Source: Eunapius fragilis (Eukaryota > Porifera > Demospongiae > Spongillida > Spongillidae). From it: a stretch of 64,000 nucleotides of DNA. The stretch is taken from contig OY811974.1 of the NCBI GenBank assembly GCA_963681505.1, positions 4,953,501 to 5,017,500 of the forward strand, in the 5' to 3' direction. Of the stretch, positions 35,510 to 46,713 are shown in pieces. The notes beneath the pieces were generated by a model, which did no database searches, was not told the origin of the DNA, and saw only the letters and a program-made list of their open reading frames with translations. Positions within the stretch are counted from its first letter, which is position 1. Each line of letters begins with the position of its first letter. The position numbers were made by a program, and so were the translations under genes.

Positions 35510-35797
35510 CAAGTAATAAAAACACTCTCTATACGAGAAGTTTGGTGGTATATAGGAATCAAAGGTGATGGTGGTGTAAAAAGCAAGGGAACAAGGCTTC
35601 TGATTGATAATGAAAAATGAAATAGACCTATATTACCAGCTTGTTGTCGTATTTAAATGTGCGTGCTAATATAGGTCTATTTCATTTTTCCTTTTCAATC
35701 AGAAGCCTTGTTCCCTTGCTTTTTACACCACCATAACCTTTGATTCCTATATACCACCAACCTTCTCGATTGTATAGAGAAAGTTTATATTACTTGT
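35510..35797. mobile_element. Foldback element, family H, copy 4
   Basis: Complete ends AAGTAATAAAAAC / complement, TATATAGGA, GGTGGTGTAAAAAGCAAGGG and loop-side TAGCACG are present. Arm-specific blocks ATCAAAGGT and GCTTCTGATTGA occur in both arms and in no other copy. The left arm has a few mismatches near the loop. Confidence 0.92.
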
Positions 35798-36166
35798 TTC
35801 CTATATTTTTCTGGTGGATTTGGTATTGTATTTAGTTCTGGACACTTGTAGCAAAAACGTCAAGTTGCGCGATGATGATAGATTTATTTTTTAATCTGCA
35901 ATTTTGTTTAGCTGTACCATTAAAATATTACACTAGTCCCCAGACTACTTCCATTGAGGACCAAAGGGTGATAAAGGTTAAAAGCATTGGCAAAAACGAA
36001 GCCATATTATACACAGGATAAATGTACCGGCCTAAGTAACGCTATTATCTTAAAACCATTCTTGATAATGTCTGGGTGTACTGTAGTTTCAAAAAGTCAC
36101 TGAGCTGGACAAACCACTTAGCTGATAGAGGCTTTACAATGCTTAGTCTCCAATCGACAGGATTCT

Positions 36167-37300
36167 TTAAATTATCCTGTACTTGCTGTTGAATCTGTAT
36201 GCATACCATCTTTGGAACTGGTTATGCATAAAATTCTTTGCTGCTTTGTTTACACTAACATCAAGTGGTTGTAGCCGGTCTGTGCAATGTGCTGGAACAA
36301 ACACTATGTCAAAATTACAGTTTTGTTGTAAAAGGTCTATTATTGCTGGCGTACATTGTCCTTTGAACATGTCATATATCACTAAAGCACGATGGTCACT
36401 GCATAGTTCCAGTTGTTTTCTTTTTTCAGTAATATGTGGAACAAGTATTTTTAGGAAGTAATTTTTCATGGTATTCTCGTTCATCCAGTGGTTAGGAGAA
36501 TGAGTTATGTGCCACTCTGGTTGAAATTGAAAAATCGGATGACACTTGTCTGGTTTATTGGCTGTACTGGTAAAAAAATACCAAGCATGGACCAACTAAA
36601 AACCGCTGTAATTTGCCTTTTATCATTGATTCCAAAGATTTTCACTCTCTTGGACCCCTCCTTAGCCATTGTCCATGAGGAAACTCCTGTTTGGTCCCAG
36701 TTATGATCAAGTCCAATGGTATATCCTCTATTTTAGTGACAATAGATAAACTTGATATCCAATAGAAATTGCTCTTTTCTTTCCTGAAAATCCTCAGCAG
36801 TGACTTCAGCTTTGGTACTGGCCCAAATCTCATTCATTTCCTTTTAAATTAGAATATGGCCTCCATTAACAGCAAGCATGTTGCTGTCTGCACTCCGCAC
36901 TATACCTTCAGCACATGCCATAGTAATGGCTATATTCACAACTAGTCAAGTAAGCCTGTACCTGTTTGTGAAACTCTTCACCAAGAAGTAGAGGACGCCT
37001 CCTTTTCTTTTGTGGAAGATCACTGATGGAAATGCCACCTTCACTTACTTTATCTTTCCTGTCCCTTGCTCTCTTCATCAACTCCAGCCTGTATGCATTC
37101 CTACAGTCCCTCACAGTGTTCTCCTTCAAGTTTGGAAAACCTCTCGAGATATAATACCTGACTGCAGCTACCACAACATGCTCAGCAGCTCTCCTTCCAA
37201 TCATAGCCTTCTATATTTCCCATATTGGCCTCTCTTCATTTTGCTAGTGTGCACATCTAGTCCCGCTGAAGGACCCGACCCTATAACTGAGTAAACTTAC
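36167..37300 (-). pseudogene. Decayed pogo/Tigger-type transposase
   Basis: Read on the minus strand from 37300 down, an N-terminal segment (ENTVRDCRNAYRLELMKRAR then ISDLPQKKRRRPLLL) is followed by a DDE catalytic core. The core has HNWDQTGVSSWTMA with the first Asp near 36700, EGSKRVKIFGINDKRQITAV, then ALVIYDMFKGQ with the second Asp near 36365, and VPAHCTDRLQPLDVSVNK with the third near 36270. These are hallmarks of pogo/Tigger transposases that act on TA sites. At least one stop in the middle part and frame changes around 36600-36840 break the gene. No terminal repeats were found. It lies in an intron of coiled-coil gene B. Confidence 0.8.
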
Positions 37301-37528
37301 GAGTGGCAGCAGTACAAAAATAGCGGACGATGGTATAGAACTGTGCAAATGGGCGAGGAGGATCAGGCAATTCTGTATTTTGTCTCTCGAAGTAGCGAAA
37401 TAAGGCCATACTGCATTTTAGATTTCAGTCTTTCACAAAAAAACAGCTGGAGTCTTAATGATACATGTACGTATAGTGTACACATGTTTACATGTATGTA
37501 CGTGACAAGAACGGAACTACATGTAATT

Positions 37529-37614
37529 GCAAATGTTCGTGGGTTAAATTTTCGTGGTTACAACAAAGACAACCACAAAAATTTAACACCCACAAAAATT
37601 ACCCGCTATACGGT
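37529..37614. mobile_element. Short hairpin remnant ending TATACGGTA
   Basis: The inner arms TTAAATTTTCGTGGTT and AACCACAAAAATTTAA close on a short loop, with a second outer pair (TTCGTGGG / CCCACAAAAA). The right side ends CCCGCTATACGGTA, resembling the CGTATA/CGGTA ends of the TA-flanked elements in this window. Confidence 0.6.
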
Positions 37615-37711
37615 ATTAGATATTGAAAGTAAAGGGACTGTTTAGTGAATAGCATGTGTACATTTGTGTCAATATGCAACATCAAGCATTCGATTTCAAT
37701 AACAGTTACAG

Positions 37712-37753
37712 GGATTTAATGCCATCAAAATGTATAAGCAAAGCAACAGGCTG
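37712..37753 (+). CDS. Coiled-coil micro-exon, GFNAIK type (14 codons)
   Basis: GTTACAG acceptor, GFNAIKMYKQSNRL, GTAGGT donor, phase 0. A near-identical exon with the same flanking intron sequence is at 44861-44902. Confidence 0.7.
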
Positions 37754-37842
37754 GTAGGTCTATATATAGTGTATGATGTGTCAGTTTTAGGAGAAGCATA
37801 TGTAAAAATGTTATATTTTAAAACACTAATGATTTTTATTAG

Positions 37843-38439
37843 ACCCTCAATCACCAGAGGGAACAGATAAAGGAACAGATGAAGGAACAGATGAAGGAAC
37901 AGATGAAGGAACAGATGAAGGAACAGATGAAGGAACAGATGGAGGAACAGATGAAGGAACAGATGAAGGAACAGATGGAGGAACAGACGAAGGAACAGAC
38001 GAAGGAACAGATGAAGGAACAGATGGAGGAACAGATGAAGGAACAGATGGAGGAACAGATAAAGGAACAGATGAAGGAACAGATGGAGGAACAGATGAAG
38101 GAACGGATGAAGGAACAGATGGAGGAACAAATGAAGGAACAGATAAAGGAACAGATGAAGGAACAGATGAAGGAACAGATGAAGGAACAGATGAAGGAAC
38201 AGATGAAGGAACAGATGGAGGAACAGATGAAGGAACAGATGAAGGAACAGATGGAGGAACAGATGAAGGAACAGATGAAGGAACAGATGAAGGAACAGAT
38301 GGAGGAACAGATGAAGGAACAGATGGAGGAACAGATAAAGGAACAGATGAAGGAACAGATGGAGGAACAGATGAAGGAACGGATGAAGGAACAGATGAAG
38401 GAACAGATGGAGGAACAAATGAAGGAACATCTTTCTCTG
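37843..38439 (+). CDS. MKEQ-repeat coiled-coil exon (199 codons)
   Basis: A TTTTATTAG acceptor opens in phase 0 with TLNHQREQIKEQMKEQ. The exon then runs for about 47 four-residue units (MKEQ, MEEQ, IKEQ, TKEQ) encoded by a 12-bp repeat, ends MKEHLSL and meets a consensus GTGAGT donor. The chosen frame is the one that joins the neighbouring phase-0 exons; the EGTD and reverse-strand FLHL frames are by-products. The repeat would give an unusually regular charged helix. The equivalent intron position in the duplicate module (after 44902) lacks this exon, although flanking intron sequence aligns. Confidence 0.7.
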
Positions 38440-38484
38440 GTGAGTGAGCACATACATGTACAACATGTACATGTATGTTAATTA

Positions 38485-38546
38485 AAGTAGTTAGTAAATC
38501 AGTTTACCGCAATAGACACATGATCACTGTAATTATGCAATCAAGT
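38485..38546 (-). repeat. Locally inverted copy of module intron sequence
   Basis: TTAGTAAATCAGTTTACC through CATGATCACTGTAATTATGC is the reverse complement of the sequence found in direct orientation at about 200-245 and 45739-45795. Sequence further on (from about 38700) is again in direct orientation, so only this short piece is flipped. Confidence 0.75.
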
Positions 38547-39032
38547 TAAAAATACACACAAATTCACACACACCAGCTCTCACCATGTAGCAAGCAAAAA
38601 ATATCAAAGGCAACAAAAAAGAATTACACTGTTGATTTACACATTGTGCTTGGAACTTTAATGCAAGGATGGACATAGAGTATATCCCAAGTAAAACTTT
38701 CGCTGTATACACAAAAGTCTGCCCCAACACATGTGCATGTATGAGGTATGATTTTTGTAGCATTGATTTCATAAGGTACATGTACCATATACTTGTAGTG
38801 AGATTTGCCCCCACATTCACCTGGTAACCACATGTGTTACTGTCCTCATGTACCCAATGGTGACCATTATCCCCCCATGTTCCCATGGCAACCAGTACTC
38901 CTTCATGTTCTCATAGCTCTATGTGGTAGTGATCACTTAAGCTTTCACTACTCTCCCCGTGTTTCCATGGTGATCACTACAGCCCCTCATGTTCCCATGG
39001 TAAACCTTATGCACTCTGACCTCTCCCTGCAG

Positions 39033-39092
39033 GAGTCTATAAGGTCACAGAGGCAATGTGATGACCTCCATCATAAGTTGTCCCAACAGAAG
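39033..39092 (+). CDS. Coiled-coil exon, QRQCDD type (20 codons)
   Basis: CCTGCAG acceptor, ESIRSQRQCDDLHHKLSQQK, GTGATG donor, phase 0. The duplicate at 46391-46450 differs at a few residues (ESMRLQRQCDDLQHQLSQQK). A decayed copy is at about 1072-1125. It precedes an ESSD exon in all three places. Confidence 0.7.
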
Positions 39093-39469
39093 GTGATGTC
39101 CTGAATGTAGTTATGTGTGTGCGTGTGCGTGTGTCTAAATATGGGACCGTAGCAGTAAAAGGGACCTAGCACGTATTATAAATGATTTCCGGGAAGGACC
39201 TTCAAAGTTGACGCGTGAAATTAAAGTGTATGTGTAGTTACAATTTCAGGCCACTGTAACTCCAGACAGACTAATGTCCAGTGCATAAGAGAGAAGTTGT
39301 AGAGGACATGGTGTCTCTTAGAAATTTGAAAAATATGTGCTAGGTCTCTTTTTGTTGACTCTATCCCATATGTTCCATGTGTTTATATTTGCTTTGGGTC
39401 ACTTCATTTCATCATCATATCAGGAGAACTATTCCACACATGTATCTCTCCACACCCTTACAGGAGCAG

Positions 39470-39556
39470 GAGTCTAGTGATGTCATCATTTCAGGACTGA
39501 GGAGTGAGTTGAGCAGTCTGAACCAGAAGGTGGAGGAGATGACATCATACCATCAG
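39470..39556 (+). CDS. Coiled-coil exon, ESSD type (29 or 31 codons)
   Basis: The exon reads ESSDVIISGLRSELSSLNQK then VEEMTSYHQ and ends at GTGACT in phase 0. Two acceptors are possible, ACAG before 39464 (adding EQ) and GAGCAG before 39470; both keep phase. The large TTAA-flanked element starts 130 bases downstream. Confidence 0.7.
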
Positions 39557-40070
39557 GTGACTTTATTCACTATGGGTAGAGATTTTTGGATGGCCTGGGT
39601 ACCCTTAACCTAGGGGGTGGGGGAGGGGTAGTTCATTACTGCTCCATGTACACCACCACATGTACTGTAGGTGTGTGGAATGCTTAACACCGGTTCCGTG
39701 AGAATTTAATACTTTTTCTGTCAAACCCAACTTTAGGAAAATTAGTCGGAAAAGCGCCAATCATGTGGAAAAGTACATTTTAGCTTAGTTAAACCATCAC
39801 AGAGATGTTTGCCGTTATTTCTAGCCTCGCATGTATAGCATTGGCTAACCAGTATGCACTCATAGTGACACGGTTTGCTGTTTTTCGGTCCTCGAGCGTA
39901 GCTGAGTACACTTTTTTCTGAGGCTGTTGATAGCATGCCTGGATGCACTTTTAGACTTCATTTGGTATCAAACTAAGACCACAGTAGTTATCGTACTCTA
40001 CGATGGCTCGGTTCTTGCAGAACACAGCTGTGCCTCGTATCCAGGCCATATACTTTTTCACTAATTAATT

Positions 40071-43000
40071 GTGGTTAGGGGATTTCATAGTATGGCGCTC
40101 GTATGTTCGTTGAAGCATAAGAAGCCGGTTTGCGATCGTTGTGATGCTGGAACAAATTGCACCAAATGTTGCCCATGCCAACCACGAACTAGAGGTCATC
40201 CAAGGAAGTCGGATGAATCTGAGACTCCATATCGGATCAATCCTGAAAGGGAAGCTAGAGTCCATTCTGCAGATGTATCTGTTGGGATGGCGGTTGAGGA
40301 TTGCAGTGAGCCTACATGTAGCACACACCCCTATCGCTATGCGTCATCGCAAGCACACATCATTGAGATACTGGAGTGCATGGGCTGCGAGGATTATGAT
40401 AGTAGCGTACGAAGACTCTCGCATGTCGATGTTAGGCAGCAAGTGCTATACGCGACCAATGACGAGATCGACGCTGCTGGTATTCATCAGGTAGAAATGT
40501 GTTTTGGAAAGGAGTCAAGGCATGGGCCCGCATTTTACTTCCAAATCTCAGGTTAAAAGCTGATGCCGATTTGAAGACTGCACTCAGCATAAGTCTGTTG
40601 TGGCTGCCATAGGAGAGATCACTTAGGCTGAGCCAATTGATGATGAGCAGGTCCCCTCTGTTGCTGCACCACTGCTAGACATGGACATGCTTATCACTAT
40701 TCCCACCACCATCAGGGATGTGCTTGTTCATGAGAAACGGTACACATCAACCAACGCAAGGTGATTTCTTGTCTCTCTAGCCAGCCTTCCAAGTGCACAA
40801 GTAGCATCCCTCCTGGCAATCAGTAAAAGCTCTGCTAAACGTTTGCTATTTCAAGCCAAGGTGGATAAACTCTACCTTACACATGGTGTGGAACTTGAAG
40901 AGCATAGTGGGACGCAGTCTCGAATACACAGGGATGTGATTTATTCAGATGTTGATTTCATCTACAGCGATGAAAACATTGGTCGTCTAGCGTGGGAAGC
41001 CCGTAAGCGTTCCCCAAACAGGAATCCCAGATGGAAAGACCTAGAAAATGTGTATGCAATGAGGTCGCTGGTGTTAAAGCATGATGTAGCCACCATGTTC
41101 AGAGTGTACTCTGACAAGTACAAAAATGCTTTGCCTGGGAATCCACCTCTTGGAAAGACATTGTTCTACTCCATTACCAACAACATCACTGGTGGTGGAA
41201 AGCAGCAGGAAGCACGTGCTGGGGTGGACTACATCAAGATCAACTTCCACATTGACAACTTTGTCATTATGGACAAGATTATTGATGTCATTGCACCACT
41301 ATCAGACCTGGACCACACCCTACGTGATGAGCTGTGTGGCCTCCGTTCCCATTTTTACACATTCCTCAGCTACGGCTATGCTGTACATGCAAGAGAGGGG
41401 TGAGGGTAGCAGAGGACAGGGAAGAGCACAGCCATCTGCCCCAGGAGCACGAAGCCCAACAGTTTAAGGCATACAAGGAGCTGAAGTTGCTTTCAGATCC
41501 TGACATGTATGATGTGCCAGCCACTCAGGTGGAGTTTGTGAGACACATTCGAGAGCAACTTAACTGCTGTGGACTAGCAAGGGGAGCTGTGGAGAGTAAG
41601 AGCAATTTCGCCACTACCCATTCACCAGTGTTTTCACTGGACCTGGCACCAAACAGGAAACCAAACAGGAATCCAAAAGCTGGAGGTCAATTGGAGTGCA
41701 ATGCCTGCAGGAGTACATTTCTATTCTATGACAGGCTGAGGCGTGTGGCTCTGACTAGGTTGGATGAGGACCTTACCAGACTGCCTGAGATGGCTGATGT
41801 GCTGCTTGCTTTGCATCAGTGTGAGTGACGCTCGTATTGGTATATGGCCCATGTCATGCTAGCAGCACAACAGGCATACCAGATGAAGATGGCCATGGCT
41901 CAAATGGACTGTAACACTGCCTATGTGGTCTTTGACTTCAAACAGAAGTTCCTGGCAAAAGGATTCCGTGAGGGAGGTGACTCTTACTGCGGGAAAAAAG
42001 GAATGCTGTGGTGGGGAGCTGGGGTGCATGTAAAGGCGAACACACTGCAAGATACCAGGAGTGATGAGCCCATCATGAAGCCAATTATGTGGAGATGGAC
42101 TTCACAGGAGAGAGGGCACGGTTGAAGGACCTGCAGGTAAATGAGGTAAGTGAGCAGGAAGAGGATTGTGGGGAAGGGATGGAAGAAGAGCATTGCGTCC
42201 TGGTGGAGGTGGAGGATGGTGGGGAGGAGGTGGAGGATGGTGGGGAGGAGGTAGAGGATGGTGGGGAGGAGGGGATGGAGGATGATGAGGAGGAGGTGGA
42301 GGATGATGGGTGGAGGATGGTGGGGAGGAGGTGGAGGATGATGAGGAGGAGGTGCTAGGTGGAGGAGGATGAGGAGGTGGTGGAGGATAATGATTTACAG
42401 ACAAAGAAAGTGGCTCTTCATTTCATTGACTGTATCATCCAAGATGAACAGAAGGCTGATGCCAATGTTGTGCTGTCTTGCTTGGAGGCAGCCATGCATG
42501 CTATGCGGCGTCAATTTCCCTATTTGACTAAGGTGATTGTTCAGAGCGACAATGCCAAGAACCTTGCTGGCAAGCAGGCCAAGTTGCTCCTGCCTCATGT
42601 GCTCTGCTGCTGGGCTGAAGTTGGTGGCCTACTACCACAACGAGGCACAGAGTGGAAAGGATGTGTGTGACACACACTTCTCCCACCAGCAAACTCAAGT
42701 CGATGCTTACCTGGTGCAGGGAGATGGTGGAAGGAAGATTTCTATACCCAAGCAGCTTGCTGTAGCTCTAATGACCACCTCAGTCAGCAACACTACAGTG
42801 TTGCTGTTGAAGCCTGATTTTCGAGCTCCATATTGCTTTACACACATCCCTTCTGTAGTTGGCATATCGGAATTGTATGCAACCCACTATGTCACATCTG
42901 CAGGCAAACAGCAGATGATAATGTACTATAGTCTTGGCCAAAAGGTACCTTCTGTGATTGCGTCCATTCCTTTGTGCCATGCTGCATCACTGATTGACCC

Positions 43001-43888
43001 AATGGGTGAGGAGGGCATCAATTTTACAGGTGTTAGTGTGATGCTGAACAGTGACAGCCATGATACATGTGCTCAAGTAATAAAGGAAAAGAGGCGTTAC
43101 AAGAAGAGATGTCGGGTATCAGCCAGCGAGAGGAGCTAAGAGTACAAAAGCTACATGGCAGATGAGGAGGCTATGAAGACCATTCAAGCAGTTTACCCAC
43201 AGTGTACTAATTGCCACTACCACTTCAAGTCACAGACATTGCTGGACAAGCACATGTGTGATGGTATAGGAGAGCCTCAGGATGCCCTGAGCATCGCAAT
43301 GAGGCATGCTAATGAGCTCCTGTCAAGATGGACTTGTCTGTTGATGGTGCCATAGCTCATGCATCAAACATATTTGTGGATGATACTGGTGAGATTCCAT
43401 ATGCAACCTTTGAACCCAACTTTTATTCTGGTTGGGCTCACACGAGGAAGAATATGCACCCTGAACTAACCTCTACAGTAATTCATATCATACATGAGTG
43501 CTGGAAGGCTGGGGAATGCAGAGATTCTGGCAAGGTGAAGATATCAGCTGATGGTGTCTATGCCCAACTGGAGGAGATGCAGTTACAGAGGATAATTCGT
43601 TTGAGTGAGCTGCCACTTGTTGGGAAGATTCGTGCTGTATACCAAAGCATTGGAACAACGTCCCAGGATTTGTTAGCTGGTGGTCGTATGTTTGGAAGGC
43701 CCCACAGTGATGAAGGCAAAAAGAAGTCCAGAGTAAATTTGGATGAGCTTGATGTGTCAAAGGACCTGTTAAAGTGGACCAAGCCAGAACTGGAGGCATA
43801 CTTAGTCCACCACCACATCAAGAAGTCTGGCAACAAGCCTGAACTTATCAGGCGCATTCAGGAACATATGGCTAACATTTTACAATGA
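40071..43888 (+). pseudogene. Decayed zinc-finger/SAP protein, possible transposase of unfamiliar type
   Basis: In order: a Cys-rich N-terminus (CDRCDAGTNCTKCCPC..RGHPRKSD) and a conserved middle part (KRLLFQAKVDKLYLTHG, FIYSDENIGRLAWEARKRSP, LGKTLFYSITNNITGGGKQQ). Then come a CNACRSTFLFYDR finger, YVVFDFKQKF near 41930, an acidic repeat (EVEDGGEE), VIVQSDNAKNLAGKQ near 42535, and YYHNEAQSGKDVCDTHFSHQ near 42640. The C-terminus has CTNCHYHFKSQTLLDKHMC and a SAP-like DNA-binding helix pair (LLKWTKPELEAYLVHHHIKK). Asp in FDFKQ, Asp in QSDNA and Glu in NEAQSGKD are plausible RNase H-fold catalytic positions, but this is inference. Several stops (about 40626, 40771, 41826, 43137) and frame changes (about 41400, 42100, 42630, 43340) disable it. 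Presumably it moved the surrounding TTAA element. Confidence 0.65.
42198..42390. repeat. GGA-rich minisatellite inside the transposase-like gene
   Basis: Units around GAGGTGGAGGATGGTGGGGA repeat with variation and encode acidic EVEDGGEE in the gene frame. Length changes here disturb the frame (a TAG follows at about 42356). The reverse strand opens as a proline-rich frame without meaning. Confidence 0.9.
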
Positions 43889-44419
43889 AATTGTTTTGTT
43901 CCAACATAGTAACTACTGATATTGATTTACATGTACTCGCGCAAGCGCGTAGGCCTGCACACCACCTATATTTGGGTCCGGAGACGAGATCCAAAGGAGT
44001 GTAGTGTTAGTTTCGATGCTAGAATAATAGGATAATGGAAATATATGCTGGAGCACTACCTATCAAATCCAGGCAAGCATGTTTATATAGTTTTTGTTCA
44101 CAAAAACCTCGTCAGAAAAATGTGTTCTGTTTCCGGTAAGCGGTCTTACTCTATCGACTCTAAACTACGTAGGTTCTCAGCCGAAGTAGTTAAAAGGCTG
44201 GCTGTACCTTCAAACATCGTCTAGGGAGTTGAACTACCAGGTACAACAGTAATTGTGGCAATTGGAACCCTTCCGACTAATTTTCCAAAAAGTGAGTTCG
44301 ACAAAACAAGCGAAAGAAGTATCAAATTCTTACTGAACCGATGTTAAATGTATGTGTAATCAAACCTTCCTCCTCTCCCTTCCTCCACCATCCTCCCTCC
44401 TCCCTACCGTTATGACCAG

Positions 44420-44482
44420 GCCGAGATGCATAGAGCTAAAGCATTGGAAAATGAACTGGAGGGAGCTAAGGCCATCATTGAG
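44420..44482 (+). CDS. Coiled-coil exon, AEKDRTK type, short form (21 codons)
   Basis: GACCAG acceptor, AEMHRAKALENELEGAKAII then E, GTAGCT donor; phase 0. The length and donor match 1532-1594, while the body matches 34310. It follows the TTAA element directly. Confidence 0.65.
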
Positions 44483-44860
44483 GTAGCTATAGATCATTTT
44501 ATGGTTTGGATGTTTGGAGGTGTTATCCTTAGTCTACAAGTGCCGAAGGCTACCTAACGTTAGTGTTGGGTATACCTAACACACACTATTGGGTTAAAGT
44601 AACAGTGTTTATCGAGTGCTAGTTTCTTGGGCGGTATACCTTGCATGTCTGAACACATCAGGAAGCTATATTTAGACAGTCAATACAAAGGAGAAGGGTG
44701 CAAGATGGGCCCAAACATCTAACTAATGTATAGTTTACCTAACGCCCGGCACTTGTATATTATATACTGAAAGTAAAAGGACTGTTTAAAGAATAGTATG
44801 TGTACTTTTTATTTTTGTTAATGTACAACATCAAGCATTCAATTTCAATAACAGTTACAG

Positions 44861-44902
44861 GGATATAATGCCATCAAAATGTGTAAGCAGAGTAATAGGC
44901 TG
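44861..44902 (+). CDS. Coiled-coil micro-exon, GYNAIK type (14 codons)
   Basis: GTTACAG acceptor, GYNAIKMCKQSNRL, GTAGGT donor, phase 0. The duplicate of 37712-37753, including about 80 bases of flanking intron on each side. Confidence 0.7.
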
Positions 44903-46390
44903 GTAGGTCTATGTATAGTGTCAGTTTAGGAGAATATTTTATATTTGGGAGCTTAAAACACTGAGCTGAAGCTCGCCTTCATCTTTCACGCCTTGCCCCT
45001 CGCAAGGTGTTTAGGTGGTTAAAATTGCTCCAAATCCCACGCCACCTCAACTCTGTATGGTAGGCTCAACCTGGTTCTTGTCAGAGCAAATGCAGGGCTA
45101 TGCTATCCTGAGCAGCCCTGACATTACGGCTTAACTACTATAGGCATCAAGTAGAATTGCATACATGTACAGTTGCTCGGGGTTGGCAAGCCTATTTATA
45201 GTATACACGAAATGAGAACTCTGTACGCTTGTTCAAGGTAGGGGGGAAAAAAACCATTCTCGTGACCGACCTCAACCGTTGGTGGCTGTGATAGTTCTAG
45301 TGACATGCTTATTCTTCCCATAGTGTGCTGCTGTAGCGCGAGAGTCGATGACTTTGTCCACACAAATGTAACAGCAGCACTGATTTTCAAGTGCTTAGCC
45401 ATGTTCTTTGTGGACAATATTAACACGAGGGAGGCGGGGGCAAAGCCACAGCAATTGTTAGGTTTTGTCCGCATTTTTAACCACTTTGGTCTGTAAATCA
45501 AGAATGTTACGCTCTATTTCGCTATATGTTACATGTTCAGTAAAGAAGTATGTTTTGCTCATACCCAAATGGATGCTTATCAAACGAGTTGAGAGGTTGC
45601 TTGGTTGCTATTCTTCAAAGATGCTTAGAATATGATTGAAAGAAAGGGAGGAAAAACAATTAACAAAATGTTAACCGGAGATAACATCTGTAGATCAATG
45701 GTTGTCTGTGTAATTTTTGTTGGATTTATTTTAACTTGATTGCGTAATTGCAGTGATCATGTGTCTAATAAGGTAAACTGATTTACTAACTACTTATACA
45801 TGTACATTGTAAATACTTCACTGTATACACAACAGTCTGCCCCAACACACAACTTGTGTTAGGTATGATTTTAGAAGCATTGATTCCATAAGGTACCATA
45901 TATCTAATACTACAATTTCCAAGGTATGTATGTATGTACTGATTTATATACTCGGCCTAGCGCCTATTGGTTGCTAGGTATGTACACGTACCTAGCAACC
46001 AATAGGAACGACCACCTCTCACACAAACGTACATAGCAACGCGTACTTAGCGATCATGCTTGCCACAAAGCCTACTGTACATGCCTGTACAGGCCATCAT
46101 AATTATAGCTATGCTATTGTGGTGGTTCACTCTCAATCTCATAGTACAGGCCGAAAACTTACCTCATTTGCCACATTCATCTGGTTAACCATGTTACTGC
46201 CCTCATATACTCATGGCGACCACTATTCCCCCCATGTTCCCATGGCAACCAGTACTCCTTTATGATCTCTTAGCTTGTGGTAGTGATCACTTAAGCTTTC
46301 ACTACTCTCCCCATGTTTCCACATGTGGTGATCACTACAGCCCCTCATGGTCCCATGGTAAACCTTATGCACTCTGACCTCTCCCTGCAG
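44903..46390. other. Intron region of the duplicated module
   Basis: It aligns in parts with 37.75-39.03 kb (for example GCCCCAACACA, CTTCATTTCC-like and ATGTTCCCATGGCAACCAGT near 46230), but the MKEQ exon is absent and replaced by unrelated sequence around 44950-45520. Open frames there have no splice support. Confidence 0.45.
45963..46006. repeat. 44-bp palindrome
   Basis: CCTATTGGTTGCTAGGTA and its complement enclose TGTACACG. The arms are perfect over 18 bp. It lies within a decayed intron and may be a minimal hairpin element. Confidence 0.9.
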
Positions 46391-46450
46391 GAGTCTATGA
46401 GGTTACAGAGGCAATGTGATGACCTCCAACATCAGTTGTCCCAACAGAAG
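46391..46450 (+). CDS. Coiled-coil exon, QRQCDD type (20 codons)
   Basis: CCTGCAG acceptor, ESMRLQRQCDDLQHQLSQQK, GTACAC donor, phase 0. The duplicate of 39033-39092. Confidence 0.7.
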
Positions 46451-46713
46451 GTACACCTACATTTGTGATGTCCTTAATGTAGGTGTGGGTGTGGATTATA
46501 AATCTACACGTACATATGGGATCGTGGTAGTGAAAAGGGACCTAGTGCATATTTATGTTGTTTTGTGTATGTACATGTGCACATTTGTGTGTATGTTTGT
46601 ATGTGTGACATTTGTTTATGATCCCAATGTTCCATGTGTTCATATTTGCTTTGGGTCACTTCATCATCATATCAGGGGAACTATTCCACACATGTATCTC
46701 CACACCCTTACAG

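Larger units (their letters stand above)
39688..44343 (+). mobile_element. 4.66-kb DNA transposon with TTAA target duplications
   Basis: TTAA flanks both ends (39684-39687 and 44344-44347). The terminal inverted repeats start CACCGGTTCC and, on the right strand, CATCGGTTCA. They continue for about 75-80 bp (AGAATTT(A/G)ATACTT, then GGAAAATTAGTCGGAA) with indels. The cargo is one decayed multi-domain coding region on the + strand. TTAA duplication is known for piggyBac and Kolobok elements, but I do not recognise either transposase here. It lies between an ESSD exon and an AEMHR exon of coiled-coil gene B. Confidence 0.85.

Noticed and set aside
37696-38472. Minus-strand ORFs of FLHL or CSFI repeats over the MKEQ array
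   Set aside because: They are by-products of the 12-bp repeat. Only the plus frame joins phase-0 exon borders.
42102-42404. Proline-rich minus-strand ORF
   Set aside because: Antisense reading of the acidic GGA minisatellite within the transposase-like gene.
45196-45501. 101-codon minus-strand ORF
   Set aside because: Overlapped by a similar open frame on the other strand, with no splice sites and no homologous copy in the duplicated module.
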